Of a DNA stretch of 49,778 nt, positions 14,812 to 22,828 are shown in pieces. Made by a program: the position numbers and the translations under genes. The notes below the pieces were generated by a model that was not told the DNA's origin, made no database searches, and saw nothing but the letters and a program-made list of their open reading frames with translations. The stretch is from Methylobacterium oryzae (lineage in GTDB: Bacteria > Pseudomonadota > Alphaproteobacteria > Rhizobiales > Beijerinckiaceae), in the NCBI RefSeq assembly GCF_021398735.1, contig NZ_CP090352.1:1-49778 (forward strand). Direction: 5' to 3'. How positions within the stretch are numbered: the stretch's first letter is position 1; each line of letters begins with the position of its first letter.

Positions 14812-14954
14812 CATGGCATAATAGCGACGGCTGATCTGCTATGAGGCTCGCAAGGACCGTCAGCCTCCGCCGGGGCGAAACGCAGAATGGGCTGCCGCCG
14901 CGGGGTTTCCGGTTATCCTGACACAAGAAAACCGGGTCGCTTTCTCCTCCCCGG

Positions 14955-15287
14955 TCAATTCGGGTTGGCCTTCTGCTCCGCCAGGAAGCGGTAGGCGGTC
15001 ACGTCCTCCTGTAGGTCGAGGAGCGCACCAATCCGGTCGCCCGCCTTGTACTCCGATTGCATAACCAGGATGTCCACGAGGCGCTGCGCGCTCTCCACGA
15101 TGCGAGGAACGGGGTCGGTCGTGACCGGGAATTCGTCCTGATCCAGCCGCATGAGGCGCACGAGCAGGGTCTCCTCGGCGGCCAAGTTGACCAGCTCATG
15201 CTGGGCAGCCGTCCGCTGATCCGGCGTGGTCCGAATGGCCTTACTCAGCCGATCGGCCTCCTGCTTGGCCCTCTCCATGCGGTTCAT
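14955..15287 (-). CDS. Hypothetical helical protein, 110 aa
   Basis: ATG at 15285-15287 (MNRMERAKQEADRLSKAI). The composition is charged and helix-prone throughout, with a coiled-coil-like first 30 residues and a clean ending (YRFLAEQKANPN). No signal peptide, membrane segment or family motif is visible. It is convergent with the ImmA gene and lies 60 bp from the TetR gene stop on the same strand. It is a real gene judged by composition and lack of a better frame, with no function assigned. Confidence 0.6.
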   Translation of the reverse strand: MNRMERAKQEADRLSKAIRTTPDQRTAAQHELVNLAAEETLLVRLMRLDQDEFPVTTDPVPRIVESAQRLVDILVMQSEYKAGDRIGALLDLQEDVTAYRFLAEQKANPN

Positions 15288-15347
15288 CGTCGGGTCCGTA
15301 TGCCGTCATGACGGTGTAGGAGGTACGGCGTCTGCCGCAGGCGGACG

Positions 15348-16010
15348 TTACAGAACCCCCTCCACATAGGGCGTTCCAGCTAGAGCCGCTTCGACCGCCT
15401 TGGACCCCTTATCGATCAACTGCAGGAAGGTCGCCTCGGCTGCATCCGTCTCTCCAGGCTGGGCAGCGATCTTATGACCCTCGGCGAATGCCACGCACCA
15501 GGTCGCTACCATCAGGCCTGCTGCCAGATGCCCGTCGGGATCGTCCGTGTATCGACCTGCTGACACCGCCAGCATCGCCGCGAGGTCTTGCGTGAACTCG
15601 CTGCACAGCTGACGCACGCGCGCCTTCAACGCCTCACTGGCCAATGCAGTCGCGACGAAGCGCAAGGTCTCTTCCGACAAGGGGATGAGCGGGTTCCGCT
15701 CCGCGATCAAACGGTGCGCGAGCAGTCGAAGCGCCGCGATCGGGCTGGTTCCTGACGCCCGTTCGCCGATCGCTGCCGCCATGGTTTCGCGGATCTCGCC
15801 CTCGCGATCGAAGAACATGTCCTCCTTACGGGGGAAATGGTTGAACACGGTCATGCGTCCGACATCGGCCGCCTCGGCGATTTGGTCGACCGTCACCCGA
15901 TCGAACCCCTGCTCCATGAACAGACGCGTGGCCGCATCAGAAATGGCCTGGCGTGTCGCCTGACGCTTCCGGGTCCGCCTGTCCGGCACAGGTCTTGTCG
16001 ACGTGCTCAT
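15348..16010 (-). CDS. TetR family repressor, 220 aa
   Basis: ATG 16008-16010 (MSTSTRPVPDRRTRKRQ). Residues about 22-68 are the TetR HTH (ISDAATRLFMEQGFDRVTVD, then ADVGRMTVFNHFPRKEDMFF). The rest is the helical ligand-binding domain. The gene faces the FAD monooxygenase gene with a 53-bp divergent promoter containing the inverted repeat ACTCG-N14-CGAGT. TetR proteins in this arrangement usually sense the oxygenase substrate and control both genes. The inducer is not recognisable from sequence. Confidence 0.92.
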   Translation of the reverse strand: MSTSTRPVPDRRTRKRQATRQAISDAATRLFMEQGFDRVTVDQIAEAADVGRMTVFNHFPRKEDMFFDREGEIRETMAAAIGERASGTSPIAALRLLAHRLIAERNPLIPLSEETLRFVATALASEALKARVRQLCSEFTQDLAAMLAVSAGRYTDDPDGHLAAGLMVATWCVAFAEGHKIAAQPGETDAAEATFLQLIDKGSKAVEAALAGTPYVEGVL

Positions 16011-16020
16011 GCAAATGCAT

Positions 16021-16044
16021 ACTCGGTATAGTTTTAGATCGAGT
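16021..16044. promoter_or_regulatory. Inverted repeat ACTCG-N14-CGAGT in the tetR/monooxygenase promoter
   Basis: ACTCG (16021-16025) and CGAGT (16040-16044) form a 24-bp palindromic frame within the 53-bp intergenic region. The AT-rich spacer includes a TATA-like hexamer. It is the obvious candidate operator for the divergent TetR protein. Confidence 0.5.
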
Positions 16045-16063
16045 TTAGTTTGAAGGGAACGCC

Positions 16064-17230
16064 ATGGCGCCGTCAACCACGATAGCAGGGGCGTCGTCAG
16101 GCGCTCCTCGGACCGCTCTCGTCAGCGGGGCGAGTTTCGCCGGGCTCGCCACGGCCTACTGGCTGCATCGGCTAGGATACGGCGTCACGATGATCGAGGC
16201 CGCACCAGGGTTGCGGCGTGGCGGCACGCCCGTCGACATCGAGGGCGAAACCATCGGCATCCTGACGCGCATGGGCTTGATGGACGCCGTCCTGGCGAAG
16301 GCGCTGCCCCCTCGGGCCTTCGAGTTCAAGGATGCGGACAACACGACGCTCGGCGCTGTCGGCCCTGGCCCGGACGAAGAGGCCCAGATGGGGCCTAGGT
16401 ATGAAATTCACCGCGACGACCTGCTCGACATCCTTTCCGGCGCGATCGAAGGCAAGGTGGAGCTTCTGTTCGAACGCTCGATCGCACAGCTCGACCAGAA
16501 TGCCGAGGCTGTCTCCGCGACGTTCAACGATGGCAGCCGTCGTGATTTTGCGCTCGTCTTCGGCTGCGACGGCAATCGGTCGAACACGCGCAAGCTCGTG
16601 TTCGGCGATGGCGACCAGTACACCTATTTCATGGGCGGCTATTTCTACCTCAAAGTGGTGCCGGAGACCGGGCTCCTCCCGGCCAACAAATCGGAAGTCT
16701 TCAGCGTCCCCGGCCGTACGGCCATGCTCAACGGATATAGCGACCGCACCGACATAGGCTTCGGTTTCCGCACGGCCGGCCAGATCGAGTACGACTATCG
16801 CGACAAGGCACAACAGCGCCGCCTGGTCCACGATCATTTCGATCAACTGGGCTGGAAAGTGCCGGACATGCTGGCGTGCATGGGCGAGGGCAACGACTTC
16901 TATTTCGATCGCGTGACGCAGATCCGGATGCCGACCTGGTCACAGGGACGCGTCGCTCTCGTCGGCGACGCCGGCTACTGCCCTTCCCCGCTCGCAGGCC
17001 TGGGCGGGTCGATGGCCATCATCGGCGCCGGCAGGCTGGCTGAGGCTCTCGAACGCCATCCTGACGACTATGGCAGCGCCTTTCGTGACTACGAGCATGA
17101 GCTGCGCCCGTTCGTCGAGCAGGTGCAGGAGCGGGCCGCGACCGAAGGCCTGCAGATGATGTTTCCGGCCGACGAGGCGGAGTTCGCCGAGCGCGATCGG
17201 AAGCTGGCGACGGGCGATCTTGGCTTCTGA
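16064..17230 (+). CDS. FAD-dependent aromatic/TetX-like monooxygenase, 388 aa
   Basis: FAD-binding fold: VSGASFAGLATAYWL (residues 20-34, a dinucleotide-binding loop with Ser/Ala replacing one Gly), ALVFGCDGNRSNTRK in mid-protein, and GDAGYCPSPLAGLGG at about residue 303 (the GD motif contacting the FAD ribose). Such enzymes hydroxylate phenolic or polyketide compounds; Tet(X)-type enzymes are in this family, but substrate cannot be called from sequence and no tetracycline resistance is claimed. Divergent from its TetR regulator, with GAAGGGAAC before the ATG. Confidence 0.9.
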   Translation: MAPSTTIAGASSGAPRTALVSGASFAGLATAYWLHRLGYGVTMIEAAPGLRRGGTPVDIEGETIGILTRMGLMDAVLAKALPPRAFEFKDADNTTLGAVGPGPDEEAQMGPRYEIHRDDLLDILSGAIEGKVELLFERSIAQLDQNAEAVSATFNDGSRRDFALVFGCDGNRSNTRKLVFGDGDQYTYFMGGYFYLKVVPETGLLPANKSEVFSVPGRTAMLNGYSDRTDIGFGFRTAGQIEYDYRDKAQQRRLVHDHFDQLGWKVPDMLACMGEGNDFYFDRVTQIRMPTWSQGRVALVGDAGYCPSPLAGLGGSMAIIGAGRLAEALERHPDDYGSAFRDYEHELRPFVEQVQERAATEGLQMMFPADEAEFAERDRKLATGDLGF

Positions 17231-17280
17231 GAATTAGGATCAGAAGGTAAGCTTTTTGCCCCGCATTTTGAGCAGCGTGT

Positions 17281-17571
17281 TCACGCGAGGGCGCTTTCCC
17301 AATCCTGCCGGCCGTGCAGGACGCGGACGATCAGGACGCCTGCCCCCTCCTCGACATAGACGATCATATGGGCCTGGTAGGGATGCAGGCGCATAGGCGG
17401 GATCAGCTCGCGGCGCTCGCGCGCGATCAGGGGATTGTCGGCCAGCATCTGAAAGACCGCAAACAGCCCGTCCTGATAGCGATCGGCCTGCGCTGCGCCG
17501 AAGCGGAGCGCGCCCGCCACATAGGCGTCGGCAATGTCCTCGTCCGCCTGCGGTGAGGTGCGGAAAATCAT
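17281..17571 (-). CDS. parE: ParE-type toxin, second copy, 96 aa
   Basis: MIFRTSPQADEDIADAY at the start and FQMLADNPLIARER in the second helix mark the ParE fold; the C-terminus ends MIVYVEE...VLIVRVLHGRQDWES. It has the same length as the toxin at 4202-4492 but is diverged. Its start overlaps the ParD stop by 4 bp. It is a probable gyrase poison controlled by its antitoxin. The divergence from the first pair suggests non-interacting systems, which would be needed for both to work on one plasmid. Confidence 0.9.
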   Translation of the reverse strand: MIFRTSPQADEDIADAYVAGALRFGAAQADRYQDGLFAVFQMLADNPLIARERRELIPPMRLHPYQAHMIVYVEEGAGVLIVRVLHGRQDWESALA

Positions 17572-17819
17572 TTGGCCTGAATGGCCGCCAGCCGATCGCG
17601 GCCGAGCTGGCGGATTTCGTCGGGGGTGCGGGAGCTGATGCCGCTCGCCAGCCCCTCATCGACCAGGCGTTGCAGCTCGGCGATCTTGTTGAGCCTGTCT
17701 TGGTCGCGGCGGATCAGATCGCGCACATAGTCGCTCGCGTTCGCGTAGCGGCCGGTTCCGGCCTGGGCCTCAACCCAATCCTTCATCGGGTCGGGGAGCG
17801 ATACGTTCATGGTCGCCAT
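17568..17819 (-). CDS. parD: ParD-type antitoxin, second copy, 83 aa
   Basis: MATMNVSLPDPMKDW at the start is nearly identical to the first antitoxin's N-terminus; YANASDYVRDLIRRDQDR completes the ribbon-helix-helix. The tail differs from the first ParD, matching a different toxin partner. The upstream palindrome TGGCAAGGATTGCCA and a TTGACA hexamer make an autoregulated promoter likely. GGAGGTG lies just before the ATG. Confidence 0.92.
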   Translation of the reverse strand: MATMNVSLPDPMKDWVEAQAGTGRYANASDYVRDLIRRDQDRLNKIAELQRLVDEGLASGISSRTPDEIRQLGRDRLAAIQAK

Positions 17820-17837
17820 GGCGGCACCTCCTCACCC

Positions 17838-17867
17838 ATCATGGCAAGGATTGCCAAACCTTGTCAA
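17838..17867 (-). promoter_or_regulatory. Promoter and operator palindrome of parDE copy 2
   Basis: On the minus strand TTGACA (17862-17867) is followed 17-18 bp later by CATGAT/CCATGA (about 17838-17844). Between them lies the perfect 6-3-6 palindrome TGGCAAGGATTGCCA (17842-17856). It is a typical RHH-antitoxin operator placed on its own promoter. Confidence 0.6.
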
Positions 17868-18070
17868 AACCGATCGGATGTTTCGAGCGCGCGCTTAAGC
17901 GTGATCCTGCTTCAATTTCTGCAAAGAGTTAGCCGCCCCGGGGAAAGGCGCTTGGAAACGGTCGTTTATGATCGCTATGATCGAGGAAAAAAAATTCATT
18001 GCCACTTATTGCGGCGACTCGATGCGAATGTTAACACTAGGTTGCCATATCAAGATTGTGGAGCCAAATC

Positions 18071-18835
18071 ATGCTCTCACGCCGCGCTCTCACGTTTGGC
18101 ATTCCTTTATTTGGTGCGACCGTTATCGGTCAGAAGGTTTATGCTCAGCCATCAGGCCAAACTATTGGCGTCGAGGCGGAATTTGATCAGTTGCCATTGC
18201 CGCCGCTGTCAACATTAGACGATCCAGAAGTGTATGGGTATCGAAAACCTAACGCCGAACAGATGGCAAAAGCCAAAAAGATACTGGACTCTACTCCAAA
18301 GGGTGCAACCCCTTTTGCGATAGCTAAAAGCTTTATAGATCGATACTCGCAGTCTGATCCCGAAGCCATCTCGCAGTGGCCTGCGCCTGCAGCTTGGAAC
18401 CCTGTTGTAAAAGAGTTCTTCAGTGCTACAAGTCTTCGAGCACAGAATGACATGATCAACTGGTGTGCGGCTTTTGCGAATTGGTGCATCGAAAGAAATA
18501 ACAAGAAAGGAACGGATAGCGCATCTTCACAATCATTTGTCAATTCGGGAAAATTTCTTAAAACAAATACACCAGCTCAAGGTGATTTAGTAGTATTTAC
18601 TTGTTATGACAAGCAATCTGGAAAAACCTTAGGCTTAGGCCACGTCGCTTTTTTTGAGAGCAGTCTTGGCAATGATCAAATTATGGTCGTTGGCGGAAAT
18701 CAATCTGCGGATGGGCACTCAAGCATCATTTCCGAAAGGCGATTTAGTACGAAACCCTTCGACTCACATCGACATGTCGGAGAAGAATATGTCCCTTGCA
18801 CGTTTGCATTGAATTCCTTTCTCAAAGTCGCCTGA
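18071..18835 (+). CDS. Secreted CHAP-type (TIGR02594-like) hydrolase, 254 aa
   Basis: Start MLSRRALTFG at 18071; an upstream in-frame ATG (18056) gives five extra residues without signal character. The SRRAL start followed by hydrophobic residues and a VYA cut site suggests an export signal, possibly Tat. Catalytic-type residues are Cys132 in MINWCAAFANWC, His191 in GLGHVAFF, and an Asn/Gln in VVGGNQS, the CHAP pattern of amidases that cut peptidoglycan peptides. The gene is AT-rich relative to the backbone and is followed within 13 bp by a serine protease, so both are probably co-expressed. Confidence 0.85.
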   Translation: MLSRRALTFGIPLFGATVIGQKVYAQPSGQTIGVEAEFDQLPLPPLSTLDDPEVYGYRKPNAEQMAKAKKILDSTPKGATPFAIAKSFIDRYSQSDPEAISQWPAPAAWNPVVKEFFSATSLRAQNDMINWCAAFANWCIERNNKKGTDSASSQSFVNSGKFLKTNTPAQGDLVVFTCYDKQSGKTLGLGHVAFFESSLGNDQIMVVGGNQSADGHSSIISERRFSTKPFDSHRHVGEEYVPCTFALNSFLKVA

Positions 18836-18848
18836 AATGGAGTTTTCG

Positions 18849-19838
18849 ATGTCGCGTGCCGTGTCTTTTGCCCTTGCGATGATTGCAACTGCATCTTATG
18901 CAGCCTCACCGAATGATATTTTGCAAAATAATACCAGAGCTGTAGTTTACTTGGAGGTCAACGATAGTAGTGGCGCGTTCATCGACAGCGGTACGGGTTT
19001 TATCGTGTCTCATGATGGTTACGTTATTACTGCTGCGCATCTGAAGGTTGATCCATCCCAGAAAATGTGGGCAATCATTGGCCAACGAGACGGAACTCGC
19101 TTCCAGATGAAGTTGAGAGAGGCGGATGAAAAAAATGATGTCGCGTTGTGGCAGTTGCCGCAGTCTGCTTCTTGTCGTTATGCAGTAACTATTTCTTCTA
19201 AACCCGTAAACGTACTTGATCGTGCAGTAGTATTAGGATTTCCGGCACAAAGTGGTTTAACGCCAGCCTTAGTTAACATCGCGAACTTACAAGATAATAA
19301 CGGTTTCTACAATGCAGATGGATTTCTGCAGCCTGGTTATAGCGGGGGTCCCGTCTTTAATGAAGATGGTAGAATAATAGCTCTTGTTCATGGCGGAACC
19401 CTCGGCGGCGGAAACAACAGCCTCATCCAATCATCTTTTATGATGAACTTAATCAGCAAGTGGGGCGTAAAAGCAGGGATTGATGTTAGTGTTCCGTTTG
19501 CAGACGCTTGTTATGCATCGTGCCGCGTCCCGGCGCATGGCGTCGAAAAATGGTCTTCGGAGGTGCCTTGGGGGCCGGTAGATAGCGGCGAGTTATCAGG
19601 GGGCCATACTCGAAAAGGAGAATGCGATAAGCTGATTGCAGCAGCCTTAGCAGGTCATCCAAATTCTCAGATTGATTTATTGCCTGGCGAAGGGATCCCA
19701 GATAGTACAGGGATGTGGGAAAACGCTCACAAAGACTTTGCCGGTCAGATGCATTATACTTATTACTGCAAAGGTACGTTGCGTAGCGGACCTATATTCT
19801 ATGAAAAGCACTCTTCAGAGTGTGGTTTATGGAACTAG
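18849..19838 (+). CDS. Secreted trypsin-like serine protease, 329 aa
   Basis: Start 18849 (MSRAVSFALAMIATASYAAS), a Sec signal peptide, with GGAG 6 bp upstream; an alternative ATG at 18837 adds four residues. The catalytic triad is visible as VITAAHLK (His64), EKNDVALW (Asp97) and LQPGYSGGPVF (Ser165), the S1/DegP-like fold without a clear PDZ domain. The C-terminal about 110 residues are a Cys-containing extension of unknown role. It is paired with the CHAP hydrolase just upstream; the two together could process or degrade envelope or competitor proteins. Confidence 0.88.
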   Translation: MSRAVSFALAMIATASYAASPNDILQNNTRAVVYLEVNDSSGAFIDSGTGFIVSHDGYVITAAHLKVDPSQKMWAIIGQRDGTRFQMKLREADEKNDVALWQLPQSASCRYAVTISSKPVNVLDRAVVLGFPAQSGLTPALVNIANLQDNNGFYNADGFLQPGYSGGPVFNEDGRIIALVHGGTLGGGNNSLIQSSFMMNLISKWGVKAGIDVSVPFADACYASCRVPAHGVEKWSSEVPWGPVDSGELSGGHTRKGECDKLIAAALAGHPNSQIDLLPGEGIPDSTGMWENAHKDFAGQMHYTYYCKGTLRSGPIFYEKHSSECGLWN

Positions 19839-19872
19839 AAACTTGTAACTTGTCAGATATATTTGATATTTA

Positions 19873-20211
19873 TCAATAATCTTCTTTCTTAAGTATGCTC
19901 AAAATTTGTTCTCTATTTAGTTTTATATCAGCTTGAACAGATGGATTGTGCCATTGACATAAAACTATCCAACTTATAGCTATCTCATCCTTTCCTGCTT
20001 TAGCTGCGCCGACAGCTCTTTGATATAGATCGGCGGCCGAGGCCATGCCTCTCATTTCTCCATCGGGGCCTTTGGCAGCTATCGCTTTCAGTGAAGCAGG
20101 TGGATCTTTGTCATTCTTGCAGAAACTTAAATCGTCAATTACTCCAGCGTTACAAGAAAAATCTATTAAAAATGATGTCATGCTCAAAGCTACGGCGCAA
20201 TAATACTTCAT
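19873..20211 (-). CDS. Small secreted cysteine-containing protein, 112 aa
   Basis: ATG 20209-20211 with GGAGAAAG before it; the longer upstream frame crosses into IS-flanking DNA and is rejected. MKYYCAVALSMTSFLIDFSCNAG is a signal peptide. The mature part contains a helical ASAADLYQRAVGAAKAGKDEIAI segment (TPR/Sel1-like), LCQWHNPSVQADI, and four cysteines in total including the signal region. It is convergent with the protease gene. Its position next to secreted hydrolases makes an immunity or accessory role possible but unproven. Confidence 0.65.
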   Translation of the reverse strand: MKYYCAVALSMTSFLIDFSCNAGVIDDLSFCKNDKDPPASLKAIAAKGPDGEMRGMASAADLYQRAVGAAKAGKDEIAISWIVLCQWHNPSVQADIKLNREQILSILKKEDY

Positions 20212-20330
20212 TTTTTCTTTCTCCGTTTGCATTAGCAAGTCGCTATATACCATACTCGTCTGCTCTGAGTAGCCGTAATCTAACGAAGGGCGCCAATCTC
20301 CACGACATATCCAGGAAACGTGCACAAACT

Positions 20331-21223
20331 GGGCCTGTCGCAAATAGGAATGGGTCGCCGTTCACGGGCCGTTAGCCATACCTGCTCAGCGTGCCGCTCC
20401 GTTTAGGAGCTGGCCCCTGATCCTGTCCGCCATCGCCGCCAAGCTCAAGCAGCGCGCCAAGGCTGACTTCCGGGGCCGGCATTACGAGGCGGGGCTGATC
20501 GTCCAGGCGGTCTCCTGGTACCTGCGCTATCCGCTCAGCTACCGCGACATCGAGGAGATCCTCCTGGAACGCGGTCTGGAGGTGGATCACTCCACCCTGA
20601 ACCGGTGGGTGCTCGCCTATGCGCCTCTGGTGGAGAAGCGGCTGCGGCAGTTCCGTCGGCCACACTGCGGATCGGTCCGGATCGACGAAACCTACGTCAA
20701 GGTGCGGGGGCAGTGGCGGTATCTCTACCGCGCCGTCGACAAGCATGGGCAGGCGGTCGACTTCCTGCTCACCGCCCCACGCGACCTCGACGCGGCCAAG
20801 CGGTTCTTCCGCAAGATGCTCCAGGATCAGCCGCTGCTCGCCCCGGACCGCATCGGCACCGATGGCGCTGGTCCGTACCCCTCAGCTATCGCCGAGAGCC
20901 GGATGGAGGGCCTGCTGCCCCGCACGCCGGTCCACTACGTCACCAAGCATCTGCAGCAGGGGATCGAGAGCGACCACTTCCGGGTCAAGCGCGCGATGCC
21001 GCGGGTGGGTGGCTTCCGCGCGTTCCACACGGCCCAGCGCACGATCTGCGGCTTCGAGGCCATGCTATGGCTGCGCAAGGGACTTGGCTTTGCTGGCGCG
21101 TGGACCGTGCGCGAGCAGAACCAGCTGCTGGCGCACTGCTTTGGACTTCCCGCCGCGAACAAAGCATGAAAGCGGGACAGGAGACGCCCTTCTTCGGCCC
21201 ACAGCCAAGTTTGCGACACGCCC
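20331..21223 (+). mobile_element. IS6-family insertion sequence, about 893 bp
   Basis: Terminal inverted repeats GGGCCTGTCGCAAA (20331-20344) and, inverted, GGGCGTGTCGCAAA (21210-21223) match at 13 of 14 positions and enclose one transposase gene. The flanking 8-bp words (CACAAACT, CTGCCGAG) differ, so no target duplication is visible; IS6 elements often lose it by recombination between copies. It sits between two AT-rich genes for secreted proteins, which may therefore have been joined by IS-mediated rearrangement. Confidence 0.8.
20417..21169 (+). CDS. IS6-family transposase, about 250 aa (start uncertain)
   Basis: DDE motif: SVRIDETYVKV (first Asp), RIGTDGAGPYPSAI (second Asp), GIESDHFRVKRAMP (Glu). 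The N-terminal HTH region runs from AKLKQRAKADFRGRHYEAGL through YPLSYRDIEEILLERG, typical of IS6. There is no ATG in the open frame before this region: the frame opens after a TAG at about 20345, and only CTG (20417, 20423) or the internal GTG at 20582 could start it. An out-of-frame ATG at 20350 suggests a small frameshift near the N-terminus. The gene may thus be inactive or use a rare start. Confidence 0.82.
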   Translation: MILSAIAAKLKQRAKADFRGRHYEAGLIVQAVSWYLRYPLSYRDIEEILLERGLEVDHSTLNRWVLAYAPLVEKRLRQFRRPHCGSVRIDETYVKVRGQWRYLYRAVDKHGQAVDFLLTAPRDLDAAKRFFRKMLQDQPLLAPDRIGTDGAGPYPSAIAESRMEGLLPRTPVHYVTKHLQQGIESDHFRVKRAMPRVGGFRAFHTAQRTICGFEAMLWLRKGLGFAGAWTVREQNQLLAHCFGLPAANKA

Positions 21224-21347
21224 CTGCCGAGATGGTCGTGGTCCTCAGGGCAGCGCGCCTGTCAGTATCTGGTAACGACCCCGAGGCTGCCGTCTTGGTG
21301 CGCGCTCGCGTCGAGAAGCGGTGGTATAGAGATCCCAAAAACCCAAG

Positions 21348-21992
21348 CTAATCAGCAATACGTACAAATTTATCCGACTCGCATGACTTTCCGCCTCTTC
21401 GTCGTGCAAAAACCATCGAGTGGTTCGTAAGAAATGTTACGTAGTAAAAGCAAGAAAATGCATGGAAGTGAACAGCAAAATTTGCACCAGCCTCTACAGT
21501 TGAGGAAATTCTGCCTTGCCCCTGCTTAGAGTCAATTAAATCACCGTCGCGCGTGATTTGTATCATCTCTCCATCGCTGTCTCTTGACCAGCGGCCAACT
21601 AAGTTCTGAAGATAATTGCTGCCGACTGCGGCGCGCTCTGAACTAGATGAATCCTTGCATAATTCTTTTATTGCCTTATTGACCATCTCCATCCGACAAT
21701 TAATTACATTAAACCGGTCGCTGGCGAGCTGTTCGCGCACGACTCCAGTGTAAGTTTCTTTGAGGGCTTCGGCGGATAAAGAAGCCGATCCAGATCCTAT
21801 GATCCGTGAAAGAATACTATCTGCTTTTGCTTGCGCTTCTGCTTTTCCTGAAACGCTGGAATTAGAGCCTTCTCTAGCAATGTCGCCGCAGACTCTCTCT
21901 GCAAATTTTGCCGCCTCATCAAGACAACTTCCATATGCAGGTGACTGTATTGTTAAGATGCCAAACAGGAAGAGGGGTAGGAGTTTCGACAA
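21348..21992 (-). CDS. Secreted protein of unknown function, 214 aa
   Basis: TTG start at 21990-21992 gives MSKLLPLFLFGILTIQSPAYG, a clear Sec signal peptide. The mature protein contains Cys-bearing segments (SCLDEAAKFAERVCGDIA, NVINCRMEMVNKAIKELCKD) and ends with a beta-rich region (MIQITRDGDLIDSKQGQGR, then SCFYYVTFLTNHSMVFARRR). Six cysteines suggest disulfides. It is AT-rich like the other secreted genes of this stretch. I do not recognise the family; an envelope or effector-associated role is possible. Confidence 0.7.
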   Translation of the reverse strand: MSKLLPLFLFGILTIQSPAYGSCLDEAAKFAERVCGDIAREGSNSSVSGKAEAQAKADSILSRIIGSGSASLSAEALKETYTGVVREQLASDRFNVINCRMEMVNKAIKELCKDSSSSERAAVGSNYLQNLVGRWSRDSDGEMIQITRDGDLIDSKQGQGRISSTVEAGANFAVHFHAFSCFYYVTFLTNHSMVFARRRGGKSCESDKFVRIAD

Positions 21993-22090
21993 GGCGATCG
22001 CCCGGCGTCATTTATGTGAGACGGTATGCCTGAGCTTATCGCACAAACCACGGTATGCGCCAGTAGACGGCCGTACGTACACGGTTCCTC

Positions 22091-22219
22091 CGTTCCATCA
22101 GGGCTGCTCTAATGGAACGGGAGCTGCTGGAACGGTCACGCTCTGCCTCAGCATTCCAATAGCAATCATCTTGATTTTTGGAACGGGATCGCGCTAATGT
22201 TTGGGAACCTATTGGAACA
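22091..22219. promoter_or_regulatory. res-like site before resolvase 2 (TGGAAC subsites)
   Basis: CGTTCCAT (22091-22098) and ATGGAACG (22112-22119) are perfect inverted 8-mers spanning 29 bp, the size of a resolvase crossover subsite. A second pair ATTCCAA (22153-22159) / TTGGAACG (22178-22185) and a third TTGGGAACCTATTGGAAC (22201-22218) follow. Three such elements ahead of the resolvase gene give the normal subsite I-II-III layout. Confidence 0.6.
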
Positions 22220-22236
22220 AGAGCCCGCTTCGCCTC

Positions 22237-22812
22237 ATGCTCGTCGGTTACGCGCGTACCTCGACCCTCGAACAGGAGGCCGGCCTCGACGCCCAGGTCC
22301 GTGATCTCACTGCGCTCGGTTGCAGGAAGCTGTTCCGCGAGCAGGTCTCCTCCGTGGGGCGCCGCACCCAGCTCGAGGCCGCCATCGATTTTTGCCGCGA
22401 GGGCGACGCCCTCGTCGTCACCAAGCTCGATCGCCTCGCCCGTTCAGTCACCCACCTCGGCACCATCATCACCGCGCTCGAAGCCAAGGGTGTCGCCCTG
22501 CGGATCCTGAACCTCGGCGTCGATAGCGCCACCCCGACTGGGCGCCTGATGCTCAACGTCCTGGGCGGCGTCGCGCAGTTCGAGCGCGAGATCATGCTGG
22601 AGCGCCAACGGGAGGGCATCGCCAAGGCGAAAGCGGCTGGCCGCTACAAGGGCCGCAAGCCGACGGTGCGGGCGCGGCAGGCCGAGATCGAGGCCCTGGC
22701 GGCGGAGGGGCTCAGCATGGCGGTGATCGCCGCGCGCCTTGGCATCGGCAAGGGCAGCGTTCACAGAGCCGTCGGCAAGCCACGACCGGTGGACGCCGCC
22801 CCGTCACGCTGA
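22237..22812 (+). CDS. Serine recombinase (resolvase), 191 aa
   Basis: MLVGYARTSTLEQEAGL with catalytic Ser9, DRLARS at about residues 66-71, QFEREIMLERQREGI in the linker helix, and a C-terminal HTH (GLSMAVIAARLGIGKGSVHRAV): a complete Tn3-type resolvase. Start ATG 22237 is preferred over TTG 22201, which lies inside the TGGAAC repeats. It is followed after 16 bp by an unknown gene rather than an HNH gene, so it is not part of the resolvase-HNH module. Confidence 0.93.
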   Translation: MLVGYARTSTLEQEAGLDAQVRDLTALGCRKLFREQVSSVGRRTQLEAAIDFCREGDALVVTKLDRLARSVTHLGTIITALEAKGVALRILNLGVDSATPTGRLMLNVLGGVAQFEREIMLERQREGIAKAKAAGRYKGRKPTVRARQAEIEALAAEGLSMAVIAARLGIGKGSVHRAVGKPRPVDAAPSR

Positions 22813-22828
22813 CCGTTGCTAGCCGACG

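Noticed and set aside
16064..17230. Tetracycline resistance gene tet(X)
   Set aside because: It is in the same broad monooxygenase family, but sequence alone does not show tetracycline specificity and the dinucleotide loop is atypical.
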